This document shows positions 35,691 to 44,489 of a DNA stretch of 64,000 bases, piece by piece. Made by a program: the position numbers and the translations under genes. The stretch is from Crystallibacter degradans (lineage in GTDB: Bacteria > Actinomycetota > Actinomycetes > Actinomycetales > Micrococcaceae). The stretch is from NCBI RefSeq assembly GCF_012952295.1, contig NZ_JABBCH010000009.1, positions 1-64,000 of the forward strand. Reading direction: 5' to 3'. Numbering within the stretch: position 1 is the stretch's first letter; every line of letters begins with the position of its first letter. The notes under the pieces are model-generated. The model had not been told where the DNA came from. It ran no database searches and saw nothing but the letters and a program-made list of their open reading frames with translations.

Positions 35691-36065
35691 ACTTATAAAC
35701 ATGCGGAGACAGTGGCTCCGAGGCCTACAGGCCCAGGACCGGGGATTTGCGGCTTTTTAGAGGACGGATCCCCACTGTAAAGATGCCGTAAATCCCCGGA
35801 AGCCGGTATGGGCAGCCGCCTGGCCCCTTCAGTAGGCATTTCTCTGTCATCACGTGCAGCGGCCGCGAGGACCTACTTCACCTTGCCGGGGGCGGTCCCG
35901 TCCTGGTCATTGTGGGTATCTGATCTTGTGTGTGCGGCCGTGACGGTGGGCGGTGGGGTTTGCGCGGACTTTGTCCGAGGTTTTCTCTCAGTTGTACAAC
36001 CTGTCAATCGTTCAGCTTGCAGCTGGGCAAGCTGTAAAGCATGGCGCCTGTCTGTACGGCTTCGC

Positions 36066-36120
36066 CAGGACAATGATGAATCATCGCCTGCCCCTGACCT
36101 TTGCTTCGCAGAAGCTCAGG
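36066..36120 (+). repeat. Two-hairpin module, copy 1
   Basis: Hairpin a is built on GATGA-A-TCATC (36075-36085). Hairpin b is GCTTC-GCA-GAAGC (36103-36115), enclosed by CCTGA/TCAGG (36093-36097 with 36116-36120). Compare copies 2 and 3. Confidence 0.8.
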
Positions 36121-36456
36121 ACCGTATGGCGGCTGCGCCGCGGGATCGTTGTGTGTCCGGCCGCAAGCGGCCTCGAAGGGTGTGTCTGGTGTCCGGCCGC
36201 CCGGCTGTCGGTTGCTGCGCAACGCTCCGTGCCGTGCGACCTGGCGGGGGTGCGTGTCAGTGGTTGGCTTGTCGATGGAAGAGGGTGCAGTATTGCACGG
36301 GGCAGTGGCCAGCTTGTGCATGAATGTGCACTTGGGTGATGTGGCCTTCGGCCATGCAGGAGCGGGGTCGTCTTATCGACGACCGGCACGGTCTGCGACA
36401 CGGGAAACGGACAGGCTGCCATCGAGCCGGCATCCTCTCCGGCAGGGCGCAGCCCA

Positions 36457-36505
36457 CAGACGACAATGAATCGTCGTCTGTCCGCCAGCTTTGCTTCGCA
36501 GAAGC
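36457..36505 (+). repeat. Two-hairpin module, copy 2
   Basis: Hairpin a is CAGACGAC/GTCGTCTG around AATGAATC (36457-36480). Hairpin b is GCTTC-GCA-GAAGC (36493-36505). The stem of a differs from copy 3, but pairing is kept at the changed C-G position. Confidence 0.8.
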
Positions 36506-36647
36506 TGTCGATGCACGCCTCACCGTGACAACGAGCAGCCACGCACTCAGGGAACGAACAGCGTCCCCTGCCGCGCAGCGGCATTCACCACGAGCAGGCC
36601 AAGGACCTGCAGCAACACCCGGCCAGGCGCCCGCCCTGCGGCGAAGC

Positions 36648-36702
36648 CAGGACGATGATGAATCATCGCCTGCCCGTGACCTTTGCTTCGCAGAAGCTCA
36701 CG
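36648..36702 (+). repeat. Two-hairpin module, copy 3
   Basis: Hairpin a is CGATGAT-GA-ATCATCG (36653-36668). Hairpin b is GCTTC-GCA-GAAGC (36685-36697), enclosed by CGTGA/TCACG (36675-36679 with 36698-36702). Relative to copy 1 the outer stem has C-G swapped to G-C, a compensatory change. Confidence 0.8.
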
Positions 36703-37511
36703 ACCGCAAGATGATCGATCAGGTGAACGTAGCGGCACGCGCAAATGTCCCACAGCCTGTGGGAGATCCGGTGAAGGTGCAACAGGCCGTTGCACTAATC
36801 GCTGCACTAAAAGTGCCACAAGCCGTGGCACAATTCGGAACCGCCCAATTGTCCAGACGTGTCTGGACAATTCAGGAGGACGCCAATCGTGCAGACACTC
36901 TCTGCACCTACAGGGACCACCAATTGGGCAGCAGCCTGCTGCCCAATCAGGAGAAAAGCCCGAGCAACAACAGGCACGGCCAGCGAAGAGAGAAGGCAAC
37001 CAATCAGGTAACCGGCGGCGCAGCCGCCAGGTCAACGAGAAGCAGCACGAAGAGTGAAACGAGAAGGCAAGCGAGGCGGGACCGCCCGCGCAGCGGGCTA
37101 GGAAAGCGGAACGTCACCACAGCGCGGAGGCGTCACGATGCACGGGGTCACCAAAGCGACGGGAGCGCCAGCGACCAAAGCGCAGGAGACCCGGCGGCGC
37201 AGCCGCCAGTTCACCAAACAGGTACAGCAAGACGAAGACGACATGACATGGGGGTGAACGCAACGGGACCCGACAAGCAACACGCGACGGTTCGCTTTCG
37301 GGTGAGGCGCGCCAGCGCCGAACCCTCTTAACATATGGGCCCTGTCTGCCTCCGGCTTACAAAAATTTCCCGATGGCCCGGCCCCGGCTCCCGTTCGGTT
37401 TCCGCTCCCGGTCCTGCGGCTATCGCCGTCGTTCGGCCCGCGCGTTCGCTTGGCCGGGACTTGCGGCTACCGCCGACATAATCGGCACGGTGGCTCGGGC
37501 CGGAAGAGGGG

Positions 37512-37919
37512 TCACCTTGTCAGTTGGATCTCCTCCGATGTCCTGGCCTCCTCAATGCAAGTTCCAGCGGAGCAAGTCACGAGATTCACCGTGGCGGTGG
37601 CCGTACCCGGCCGGAAGCTTCCGCGCTGAGGAGTGGACGTGTATGTGATTGTTTGCTCCTCGCCACTGCACAGGAACTGTCCTTCCTCCACCACGGACGT
37701 GCCTCGCCCGGTGTCCTGGAAGAGGTCGAAGATGACGATCCCGGTGTCGCCCGCGTCGCAGATCACAGTGAAAGTGCCTTGGGCGGTTCGCTGCGTGAGT
37801 GTGGCCTCGTCGCTGATGTCGACGATTTGATTCACGGCGTGGGCAGGGGCTGCTACGGAGAAGGCTCCGAAGGCACAGGCAAGTGCGAGGGCGAGCGAGG
37901 TGTTGCACTTTGCATTCAT
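37512..37919 (-). CDS. Small secreted protein of unknown function
   Basis: 135 aa. Start ATG at 37919 with GGAGCTCCCC upstream. A clear signal peptide (MNAKCNTSLALALACAFGAF.., cleavage near AHA) is followed by a beta-rich mature domain of about 105 residues with four cysteines, probably two disulfides (TFTVICDAGD, QFLCSGEEQ, LVTCSAGTCIEE). No family recognised. It stands alone between the hairpin region and the next small gene. Confidence 0.7.
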   Translation of the reverse strand: MNAKCNTSLALALACAFGAFSVAAPAHAVNQIVDISDEATLTQRTAQGTFTVICDAGDTGIVIFDLFQDTGRGTSVVEEGQFLCSGEEQTITYTSTPQRGSFRPGTATATVNLVTCSAGTCIEEARTSEEIQLTR

Positions 37920-38095
37920 GGGGAGCTCCGTTCGAGGTTTGGGGTGGGCGGGGCGACACGCGACGGATCGATGCCCAGGGGGCGGCTCTGTGTGTCGTCG
38001 GATCAGTTTGCGCCTGAAAACTCCTGGGAACAACGGACTCAGGTCCCTATCCTGATGGCCACTTTTCCGATAGGAATTTGAGCCGTGGCTTGTGG

Positions 38096-38431
38096 CTACC
38101 GCCGACCGTTTCCGTTCATGGCCGCGCTGATGGCCGAGATGAAGTCCTCCACGGATTCGACACTGACTTCGTACTGCTTCCCGGAGTCCAGGAGGATCCG
38201 AACCTGGGGCCCGCCGGCGATGAAGCCGCGGTGGTTTTTGCCCAGGATCCGGTAGCCGTAGCCGAGGGTTGGAAAGCTGGACGGGTCGACGGAAGCAATA
38301 TCGCGGAGCGGGATCCGCTTGCGGAAGCAGGAGCAGGAGAGCAGCACGTCATCGGTCGTGACGACTGCCGTCGGCTGCAGGAGCGGCGCTGCGAAGAAGA
38401 TGCCGACACCGAGCACAATGACGAGACGCAT
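38096..38431 (-). CDS. Small membrane-anchored PH-like protein
   Basis: About 111 aa. One N-terminal TM helix (MRLVIVLGVGIFFAAPLLQP) is followed by a bacterial PH-type segment (TAVVTTDDVLLSCSCFRKRI, PLRDIASVDPSSFPTLGYGY) and ISAISAAMNGN at the end. Start at ATG 38431 or TTG 38440. Many relatives have two TM helices, so this one may be a short form. Function unknown. Confidence 0.6.
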   Translation of the reverse strand: MRLVIVLGVGIFFAAPLLQPTAVVTTDDVLLSCSCFRKRIPLRDIASVDPSSFPTLGYGYRILGKNHRGFIAGGPQVRILLDSGKQYEVSVESVEDFISAISAAMNGNGRR

Positions 38432-38514
38432 CGCGATCAACTGCCCGGTCGATGACTTATGGGACGGTAACAGGCTGGGCCTGAACCGGCGTCAAACCTG
38501 TCTAGGATGTGGCT

Positions 38515-39369
38515 ATGAGCTACGTTGCAAACGTCCTGAGCGTCATGATCGCTTCCCCGTCCGACCTGCCCGAAGCAAGGGACGCCGTAGAGGCAGCCAT
38601 TCACGGCTGGAATGTGGCGCACTCGCACAACAGGCAGGTTGTGCTGCTGCCGTGGCGTTGGGAGGACAACGCCGTCCCGACACTGGGGGACCGGCCGCAG
38701 GCGCTAATCAATGCTCAAGGAGTCGATAAGTCCGACATTGTCTTCGCGCTGTTTGGCAGCCGCCTTGGCAGCCCCACCGGCGAGGCTATTTCCGGGACCG
38801 TCGAGGAGGTCGAACGTGCCGAGCAGCAGGGCAAGCATGTGCACGTTTATTTCTCCAACGGCCCGCTGCCTAACGATGTGGACGTCGAGCAGCTGACCGC
38901 CGTGCGCAACTTCAAGGAGGCCCTGCAGAAGAAGGGCATCCTTGGGGAGTTTAGTAGCCCGAGCGAACTCAACTACGAGGTATGGAAGGCCATCGAACAC
39001 GACCTGGCGGCCCTAGACCTGGGAGCCCCAGGTGCCCCAAAGCGTAACGTCGGCGTGGACCTGCTCGTGCAGCCCCGCCGAGAGCGTGAGCTGAAGGGGT
39101 ACTCGAAGCAGAACAAGCCGCAGTACTCGACGCGGCACTGGCTGGAGATTACCAATCAGGGTGACCAGGATGCCAAGAGCGCCCGTATCGAGGTTGTGGA
39201 CCCGGACGCAGGGATGATGCTGGCGAACGACGGCGAACTGGCTGACATCCACAGGGGCCAGATGCGGCACGTCCCCCTGATAATGCTGAGCGGTGCTGGT
39301 CAGCCCGCGGTGCGCCTTTCATGGACTGAGGACGGCGAAGAGCAGTCAAAGGAATTTCACGTGAGCTGA
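38515..39369 (+). CDS. DUF4062 (TIR-like) domain protein
   Basis: 284 aa. ATG at 38515 has TAGGA 7 nt upstream. The N-terminal domain has the DUF4062 pattern: SVMIASPSDLPEARDAVE, VVLLPWRWEDNAVPTLGDRP, DIVFALFGSRLGSPTGEAIS and a GTVEEVERA helix with the conserved Glu. DUF4062 folds are related to TIR and nucleoside-binding domains and occur in many defence-type genes. The C-terminal part (about 190-284) looks like a beta sandwich (HWLEITNQGDQDAKSARIEV). Its neighbours are two predicted nucleases. A defence or signalling role is inference from context and fold. Confidence 0.75.
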   Translation: MSYVANVLSVMIASPSDLPEARDAVEAAIHGWNVAHSHNRQVVLLPWRWEDNAVPTLGDRPQALINAQGVDKSDIVFALFGSRLGSPTGEAISGTVEEVERAEQQGKHVHVYFSNGPLPNDVDVEQLTAVRNFKEALQKKGILGEFSSPSELNYEVWKAIEHDLAALDLGAPGAPKRNVGVDLLVQPRRERELKGYSKQNKPQYSTRHWLEITNQGDQDAKSARIEVVDPDAGMMLANDGELADIHRGQMRHVPLIMLSGAGQPAVRLSWTEDGEEQSKEFHVS

Positions 39370-39539
39370 CCGGCCTGATGCCCTGGTTCAGGGCTCCGCG
39401 CGGGCGGCCCGGTTCAGGGCCTCTTTCGCCTCGGCAATGGCGCCGCGGGCGTCCGAGAGAGCCCGGGCCTGCTCGTCATTCTGCCAGCGCCGGCCGCTAG
39501 TCGGAAGCTACCGCTGCAGCACGCCAAAGCCGTAGGACC

Positions 39540-40886
39540 TCAGGTCGCAGGCGTGTCTTGTGAGCCTGATGCCTCCGGCCCGCGATCGATTCGATCGCGC
39601 ACCTCTTTAGCCCACTGCGCGTCGGACATGCGGTTCTGCCGGACCCGGGACGGCCGGTCTGTCTGGGGTCGGTGTACTGCGGGTGTTCTCCGGGCCCGCT
39701 CCACATCGGTTTCACGAATTTTCGGGGCGCTGATAATGGCCCATTTCTCGTTCCGGATGCAGGAGACGAATATCTGGCCGATGAGAGCTGAGCAGGAGGG
39801 GCAGACGAAGGCGCTGTAGATCGACCCTTTGGCTTGGCTCTTGCGCTTATCGATCACAGCCTTGTCGACGTCTGCCTTGGTCTCCCGCATCCACCGGTCG
39901 ACAAGCCGGTGTACATCCGGATGGTTCTCATAACGCTTCTGGTCGACTTCGCCTTTCACCTGCAGTGTCGGCACCCTGACGAAAGGCTTGCCGGATTTGG
40001 GCCCCCTGGCCTCCCACAGGAGCATCGGGTGTCGGCATTTCCAGCACTGGTTCAGCGTGGCCCAGACAAACGGGCCGTCCTCGGTCTGGATCGTGTGGGC
40101 GCCGTAGGCCGCCTCGGGGGAGGCGCTGTTGCGGTTGGTTTCCTCGATCATCCGGGTGTACTCGGCTTGCTTGGCCGCTTCGGCCTGCCGGGCTGTTTCC
40201 TGCCGCTTCCTTTCAGCCGCGATTTTTCTGGTCTGCTCATCCGGGGCGCCGTAGGCCCAGTCCGGGCCGAAAGTTAGCAGCCGTTCCAGGAAACGTCGCA
40301 GGTCGTGGTCTCCGCGGACGACCTCCTGTTCCGTTTCCAGCTCCAGCAGAGTGGAAGGGTCATCCGGAACCTCGGAGCTCTTGCCGAAGCCGGTGACTAC
40401 GACGGGGATCTTGATGGGGTGGTACTCGAGGTCCTGGGGGACCAGCCATACCGGGAAGGCGCCGCTGTCGAAGTACCGCTGGCTGCGGCGGCTGTATTCG
40501 CTGTGACTCTGGCTGGACAGCTGGACCTCGAAGGCATACCTGCGGCCGTCATCGGATACGGCGAGGACATCGATGATCCATTCCTGGGAAGGATGCGGAT
40601 ACTCGACCCAGGCACTCCAGTTGGGGACGGAGTCGATGTACGCCGCCAGCGCTGCCTTCATGGCCAGATGCTGGGGCGTCTCGCCCTGGTGCTCCACCGT
40701 GCAATCGGCCAGCCTGAAATGGGCGAAGAACTGGGTTAGCCCGCGTGCCTTCGCAACAGCCCTGACACCGCACAGCGGCATCTTTAGCCGCTTCCGTTCC
40801 TCGGACGCCTGCAGGTCGTCCCAGTCCTGAGACGTCTTCTTGGTGGCGTCGATGCGCTCACCATCCAGATACGCGACAAGTGGCAA
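39540..40886 (-). CDS. CoiA-like nuclease with zinc ribbon
   Basis: 448 aa from a TTG at 40886. The N-terminal part resembles competence protein CoiA. An HQGETPQHLAMKAALAAYI helix precedes a PD-(D/E)XK-type core with Asp106 in EWIIDVLAV and Glu120/Gln122 in YAFEVQLSSQSHSEY, then RYFDSGAFPVWLV. A coiled-coil stretch (KIAAERKRQETARQAEAAKQ) leads to a four-Cys zinc ribbon (CWKCRHPM .. FVCPSCSALIG). CoiA-like proteins act on DNA in transformation and recombination, and relatives appear in mobile elements. The substrate here is unknown. It is convergent with the DUF4062 gene. Confidence 0.72.
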   Translation of the reverse strand: MPLVAYLDGERIDATKKTSQDWDDLQASEERKRLKMPLCGVRAVAKARGLTQFFAHFRLADCTVEHQGETPQHLAMKAALAAYIDSVPNWSAWVEYPHPSQEWIIDVLAVSDDGRRYAFEVQLSSQSHSEYSRRSQRYFDSGAFPVWLVPQDLEYHPIKIPVVVTGFGKSSEVPDDPSTLLELETEQEVVRGDHDLRRFLERLLTFGPDWAYGAPDEQTRKIAAERKRQETARQAEAAKQAEYTRMIEETNRNSASPEAAYGAHTIQTEDGPFVWATLNQCWKCRHPMLLWEARGPKSGKPFVRVPTLQVKGEVDQKRYENHPDVHRLVDRWMRETKADVDKAVIDKRKSQAKGSIYSAFVCPSCSALIGQIFVSCIRNEKWAIISAPKIRETDVERARRTPAVHRPQTDRPSRVRQNRMSDAQWAKEVRDRIDRGPEASGSQDTPAT

Positions 40887-41163
40887 CCGGCACCCCCGAA
40901 CTCGGTCCTCAGGGCGGCTCCAGGCGCCGACCCCATTTACGCCGATTCAACCACATTTCGCGTTCTCCGCGCGGACGCCCGTGTAGCACTCTGCCAGGCG
41001 GACAACGGAGACGACGGCGACACCGCTCACCTGACCTTCCCCACCGAGGGCAGCCGGACACGCAGCCTTGCCGTCATGATTGATCGCCGGTTCAAGACGA
41101 CTTCGTAAACCCTCGCCGCTGGAGATAAGGTCTCGGGGAGTGGTGAAAGGATGTGGGGGAATC

Positions 41164-42936
41164 ATGGCAAAGGATCAGGTCTGTTCAACCGAGGGATGTG
41201 GAAAACCGGCGGCATTCACGACCAGGAGCAAGCCGGCGTGGTGCACCGATTGCCTGACCGGCATCCTGGCCGAACTCGATCTGGTTCCCCTGGGCGACTT
41301 TCCCGGCCAAAACGAGCGCTGGCTGACATGCTGCCGTAATTGCGGCGGCGAGTGCCACTATCTGCTCAAGTACCTGCTGGAACTGCGGACACGAGATGAG
41401 CCTGCCTGCAGGCGCTGCTACTGGACCGCCTGGGCTGAGCATGCGAATAAGATGGCCGGCGGTGGCAGCGGACCCGTGGGCGTCGATGAGCTTCGGCAGA
41501 TGCTGGACCGCAAAGGGTTCGACCCGGTCGAGCCCCTGGTGCCGCTGCCGAGCGCTAACCACCCGGTCATCACCCGGTGCCGGCTGTGCGGGCGACAGGA
41601 AGCAAAACGGCCGGGAGAGTTCAACTGCACTTGCACTCGTAATGCTGCTCCGCAGCGGCCCAAACCGGCGGCGCGCGCGGGCAAGACCAAGAACCTGCTA
41701 ATCGACTCGGGACACCCTGCACTGACGTGGTGGGACCACGAAGCCAACAGCGAGGCCGACCTGCAGACGGTGACACTACGCGCCCACCGCGTCGTCCAAT
41801 GGGCTTGTCCTGAATGCAGTCACCGGTTCACACGCAAGGTCCTGAGCATGACGGGCTGGCTGCAGTGCCCAAAGTGCGAGGAGGCAAGGAGCACCAGCTG
41901 GGCCGAAGAGAGGGAGCAGCTAAAGCGAACTGCGGTCTCTGCCGTGCCCGAACTGCTGGATGCCTGGGCCGATGACGCCGACCCAAGCCAGGTCATGGTG
42001 GCAGGCGACTGGCAACTTCGCCGGTTCAAATGTCGAAACGGGCATTACGCCCGGGTGAATCCCTCCACATACCTGAGCTCCGGCTGCCAATTCTGCCGGG
42101 GCCAGTCCAAAAGCCCCAAGAGCCGGCCCACCCTGGCTCAAGAACTGCCGGAGATAGCCGCCCAGTGGCATCCAACCCGGAACGGGACCAAGCACACTCC
42201 GGAGAACGTGGTGCCGGACTCCAAGCGCACCGTCTGGTGGCTGGCCGATTGCTGCGGCTACGAGTGGGAAGAGCAGGTCCGCAGCCGGAACAAGAATAAG
42301 AGGCAGCGTTGTCCGCAATGCCGGACGATCCTCGACTCGTTGGCCTGGTACGACCCGGGCCTGGCGGCCGAATGGAGCCCGGAGAACCCGGTCACCCCCT
42401 GGCAGATCCGGCCGACCGCCCAGACCTCCTTTGTCCCGAAGTGGGTGTGCTCCGTGGAGCCGGAGCACCGGTGGGAAGCGGCCCTTGCCGTCCGGTCGAA
42501 TGGCTCCGAGTGCCCGGAGTGCAGGCAGAGCGGCAAGTCCCGTGTCGAGCTCGACCACTTGGAGGCGGCGAAGAAGGTCTTCACGAAGGTCCGTTCCGGT
42601 GCCCCGGTCAGGGATAAGGCGTTCGCCCGCAGATGGACCATTGACATCCTCGCCACGCTCGATGACCGGAAGATCGCCATCGAGTACGACGGCGCCTACT
42701 GGCACGCACCCGAGGGTAAGCGGCTGACGGACCGGCGCAAGAGCCTGGACCTGCTCTCCGCCGGCTACTTGGTCGTTCGGCTCCGCGAAGACGACCTGCC
42801 GACGCTGGGCATCGACGACGAACGTTACCTCGAGATGCCCGTGTTCTCGACGGCGCCGCGGCCTGATGCAGTTATCGCCGAGGTGCTCAGGTGGGCTGAA
42901 GACCGGGTGCTCTCTGGGAAGGAGCTTTCCCAGTGA
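41164..42936 (+). CDS. Zinc-ribbon array protein with Vsr/DUF559-like endonuclease domain
   Basis: 590 aa from the ATG at 41164. Several Cys4-type modules follow each other: CSTEGCGKPAAF, CCRNCGGEC, CRRCYW, CRLCGRQ, WACPECSHRFTRKV, CPKCEEA, CQFCRGQS, CPQCRTI and CPECRQS; the later ones resemble the zinc-ribbon repeats named DUF4379. The C-terminus (about 460-570) is a Vsr/DUF559-type nuclease: RWTIDILATLDDRKIAIEYD, GAYWHAPEG, then RRKSLDLLSAGYLVVRLRED. The layout suggests sequence- or structure-guided DNA cleavage. The next gene overlaps in GTGA, so the two products are probably partners. Proteins of this build are found on accessory islands; a defence role is inference. Confidence 0.8.
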   Translation: MAKDQVCSTEGCGKPAAFTTRSKPAWCTDCLTGILAELDLVPLGDFPGQNERWLTCCRNCGGECHYLLKYLLELRTRDEPACRRCYWTAWAEHANKMAGGGSGPVGVDELRQMLDRKGFDPVEPLVPLPSANHPVITRCRLCGRQEAKRPGEFNCTCTRNAAPQRPKPAARAGKTKNLLIDSGHPALTWWDHEANSEADLQTVTLRAHRVVQWACPECSHRFTRKVLSMTGWLQCPKCEEARSTSWAEEREQLKRTAVSAVPELLDAWADDADPSQVMVAGDWQLRRFKCRNGHYARVNPSTYLSSGCQFCRGQSKSPKSRPTLAQELPEIAAQWHPTRNGTKHTPENVVPDSKRTVWWLADCCGYEWEEQVRSRNKNKRQRCPQCRTILDSLAWYDPGLAAEWSPENPVTPWQIRPTAQTSFVPKWVCSVEPEHRWEAALAVRSNGSECPECRQSGKSRVELDHLEAAKKVFTKVRSGAPVRDKAFARRWTIDILATLDDRKIAIEYDGAYWHAPEGKRLTDRRKSLDLLSAGYLVVRLREDDLPTLGIDDERYLEMPVFSTAPRPDAVIAEVLRWAEDRVLSGKELSQ

Positions 42937-43409
42937 ATGGGCCGTTTGATGTCGTAACCGAAGCCAACCTCGGCTTCCGAAAATCCACTCCTACGATCGT
43001 CCGGCCGATCACTGGCGCCCTTCATGTCTGGCTGCCGTACAAGGCCAACGGTGACCATAACAGGTTCTGGATCAAGTCAGGCTTCGACACCGGAGAGAAC
43101 CTGCGTCCTCAGCTGGAGGAAAGCAATGTCTGGAGGATCTCCAGAAAGCACCTCGGTTTGGCGGTGGAGGCCATCTCTGACCAGTGCGGGCTGGTCGATG
43201 TCTACCTCCAGTTCTCGGACAGGCAGCGCTGCAATGACAGCTGCATAAAAGCGAAGAAAGACGAATGCATCTGCTCATGCTTGGGCGCCAACCACGGTGG
43301 CGGCCGCTACACTGGCGGGGAAGCCAGGACCCGCAACACCGTCATCCTCTACGAAGGCACTACCGAGGTGTACGTCCGGGTCTGGCGAGGCCAGAACTTC
43401 GTCGTCTAG
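42933..43409 (+). CDS. Cys-rich protein coupled to the zinc-ribbon nuclease
   Basis: 158 aa from a GTG at 42933 that overlaps the nuclease stop codon (GTGA), a strong sign of translational coupling. The N-terminal half is beta-rich (GALHVWLPYKANGDHNRFWI, KHLGLAVEAISDQCGLVDVY). A conserved-looking metal site follows: CNDSC.. KKDECICSCLGANHGG, five Cys and one His. The end is beta-rich (RNTVILYEGTTEVYVRV). I do not know a function. It may hold a zinc or iron-sulfur centre and act with the nuclease. Confidence 0.65.
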   Translation: MNGPFDVVTEANLGFRKSTPTIVRPITGALHVWLPYKANGDHNRFWIKSGFDTGENLRPQLEESNVWRISRKHLGLAVEAISDQCGLVDVYLQFSDRQRCNDSCIKAKKDECICSCLGANHGGGRYTGGEARTRNTVILYEGTTEVYVRVWRGQNFVV

Positions 43410-43572
43410 CTGCCCTGCCCGGCGAAGCGGCCCGGCCACGACGCCGGGGTGAATACCAGCCTTAGGGTCTTTTGAGGTGAACTCCCCCTGCTGCCCAATT
43501 AACGCTAAGGACGGCTCCAGGATGGCAGCCTGGTGCCACGGAAGTAATAGCCAGCACTGTGCATCATCAAGC

Positions 43573-44126
43573 TCACCACTCAATCCCGTAGTGGGCTTCA
43601 GTTGCGGCCAGCACCCGCTCGGGTTCATCCAGATAGTCGGCAGGGCGGCCACCGTCCAGATAGCCGCTGGGGTCGCACATCCACTGGGCGAGGTCTTCGT
43701 CGGTGCGCCCGTACTCTCGGATGACGGCGATCAGCCCGGGGATGGCTTCCCGGATCCGGCCGGCGTCCTGGTCGAACTGGAAGCCCGGGTAGACCACTGC
43801 GTTGCGGCGCGGACACCGATGAGCTGGCCGGCCTTCCGTTTATCTGATGCGTAGGAGCTGCGTCCGGTAGCGCGGGAACCGAGCAGTTCGCCGACCTGGC
43901 TTCCGGTGAGCATGGCGAACTCGGCCTCAATTGCGCGCCACGCGTTTTCCGTCGACTGCATGCCGGCCATGACTTGTGGGCTGACTGGCAGAGGGAGGGA
44001 GGCGAGGGCGGGGCGGATGGCGTCCATGCTGCGGTGCAGGTTCACGAGCGCGCTGTCCAGTGCATCCTGCAGCGCGGCTGAATTGGCTCGCAGCGGTTCT
44101 TCCCGGTGGTGGATTTCGGTGTTCAC
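43573..44126 (-). pseudogene. DUF2384/Xre-type antitoxin gene with one frameshift
   Basis: Start GTG at 44126 with AAGGAG upstream. The first frame gives MNTEIHHREEPLRANSAALQ.. through TGSQVGELLGSRATGRSSYA and KRKAGQLIGV (helical, Xre-like). Near 43812 one extra base shifts the frame, and the natural continuation is read in the next frame: RRNAVVYPGFQFDQDAGRIR to CDPSGYLDGGRPADYL and ERVLAATEAHYGIEW, the C-terminal pattern of DUF2384 antitoxins. No toxin gene of the RES type follows. It is either inactivated or a base-call error in CGCGCCGC. Confidence 0.75.
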
Positions 44127-44285
44127 GGCCGCTCCTTCCTGTGCTTCCCGCATTTTCAGGCTAGTTCAGGAAACGGCAGGCGAATAGTCGGGCGGTTTGC
44201 GGCGGGGGCTGCGGCTGTTCGTACACGTCCGGGCATAAGGGTGCCCGAGCGGAGCTGACTGCTGCGCCCGGGCACCTGTTTGTCC

Positions 44286-44489
44286 TTAGAGAGGGCGGAT
44301 GTCGACCGCCTGCAGGCCCTTCTGTCCCTGGGTTGTTTCGAATTCGACCTTCTGGCCGTCTTCGAGGGATTTGTAGCCGCCGCCGGTGATGCCGGAGTAG
44401 TGCGCGAAGACGTCCTCGCCTCCGTTATCCGGGGCGATGAAGCCGAAGCCCTTTTCCGAGTTGAACCATTTCACAGTGCCAGTTGCCAT
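44286..44489 (-). CDS. Cold-shock protein, CspA family
   Basis: 67-aa single cold-shock domain with RNP1 KGFGFIAP and RNP2 DVFAHYSGI, start ATG at 44489 after GAAGGAAG. It binds single-stranded RNA and DNA as an RNA chaperone. The sequence is normal for the family. It stands alone among element genes; such small csp genes are common in actinobacterial genomes and can be carried by mobile elements. Confidence 0.95.
   Translation of the reverse strand: MATGTVKWFNSEKGFGFIAPDNGGEDVFAHYSGITGGGYKSLEDGQKVEFETTQGQKGLQAVDIRPL

Larger units (their letters stand above)
36013..37324 (+). other. Dense stem-loop array (possible structured RNA or ssDNA origin)
   Basis: About 25 perfect stem-loops with 5-12 bp arms in 1.3 kb. 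Examples: CAGCTTGC/GCAAGCTG 36013-36034; GGTCGTC/GACGACC 36366-36384; GTGCAAC/GTTGCAC 36777-36795; AATTGTCCAGAC/GTCTGGACAATT 36847-36872; ATTGGGCAGCAG/CTGCTGCCCAAT 36923-36947; GGCGGC/GCCGCC at 37014 and 37193. Seven have the loop GCA closed by C-G on the + strand (36103, 36493, 36570, 36685, 37014, 37084, 37193) and two on the - strand (36129, 36211); GNA loops are very stable in single-stranded DNA. The last, GGTTCG/CGAACC, ends at 37324. No convincing gene lies inside. Its position next to the transfer ATPase suggests an oriT or ssDNA origin, or a large non-coding RNA. Confidence 0.7.

Noticed and set aside
36066-36702. Repeat array considered as CRISPR
   Set aside because: Unequal spacing (about 390 and 190 nt), repeats longer than 45 bp with internal hairpins, no spacers and no cas genes.
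36324-37331. 335-codon + strand frame through the stem-loop array
   Set aside because: The composition changes from Trp/Met-rich to Arg/Gln-rich without domain logic, there is no ribosome site, and stems rather than codons explain the repeats. Kept as an alternative in the findings.
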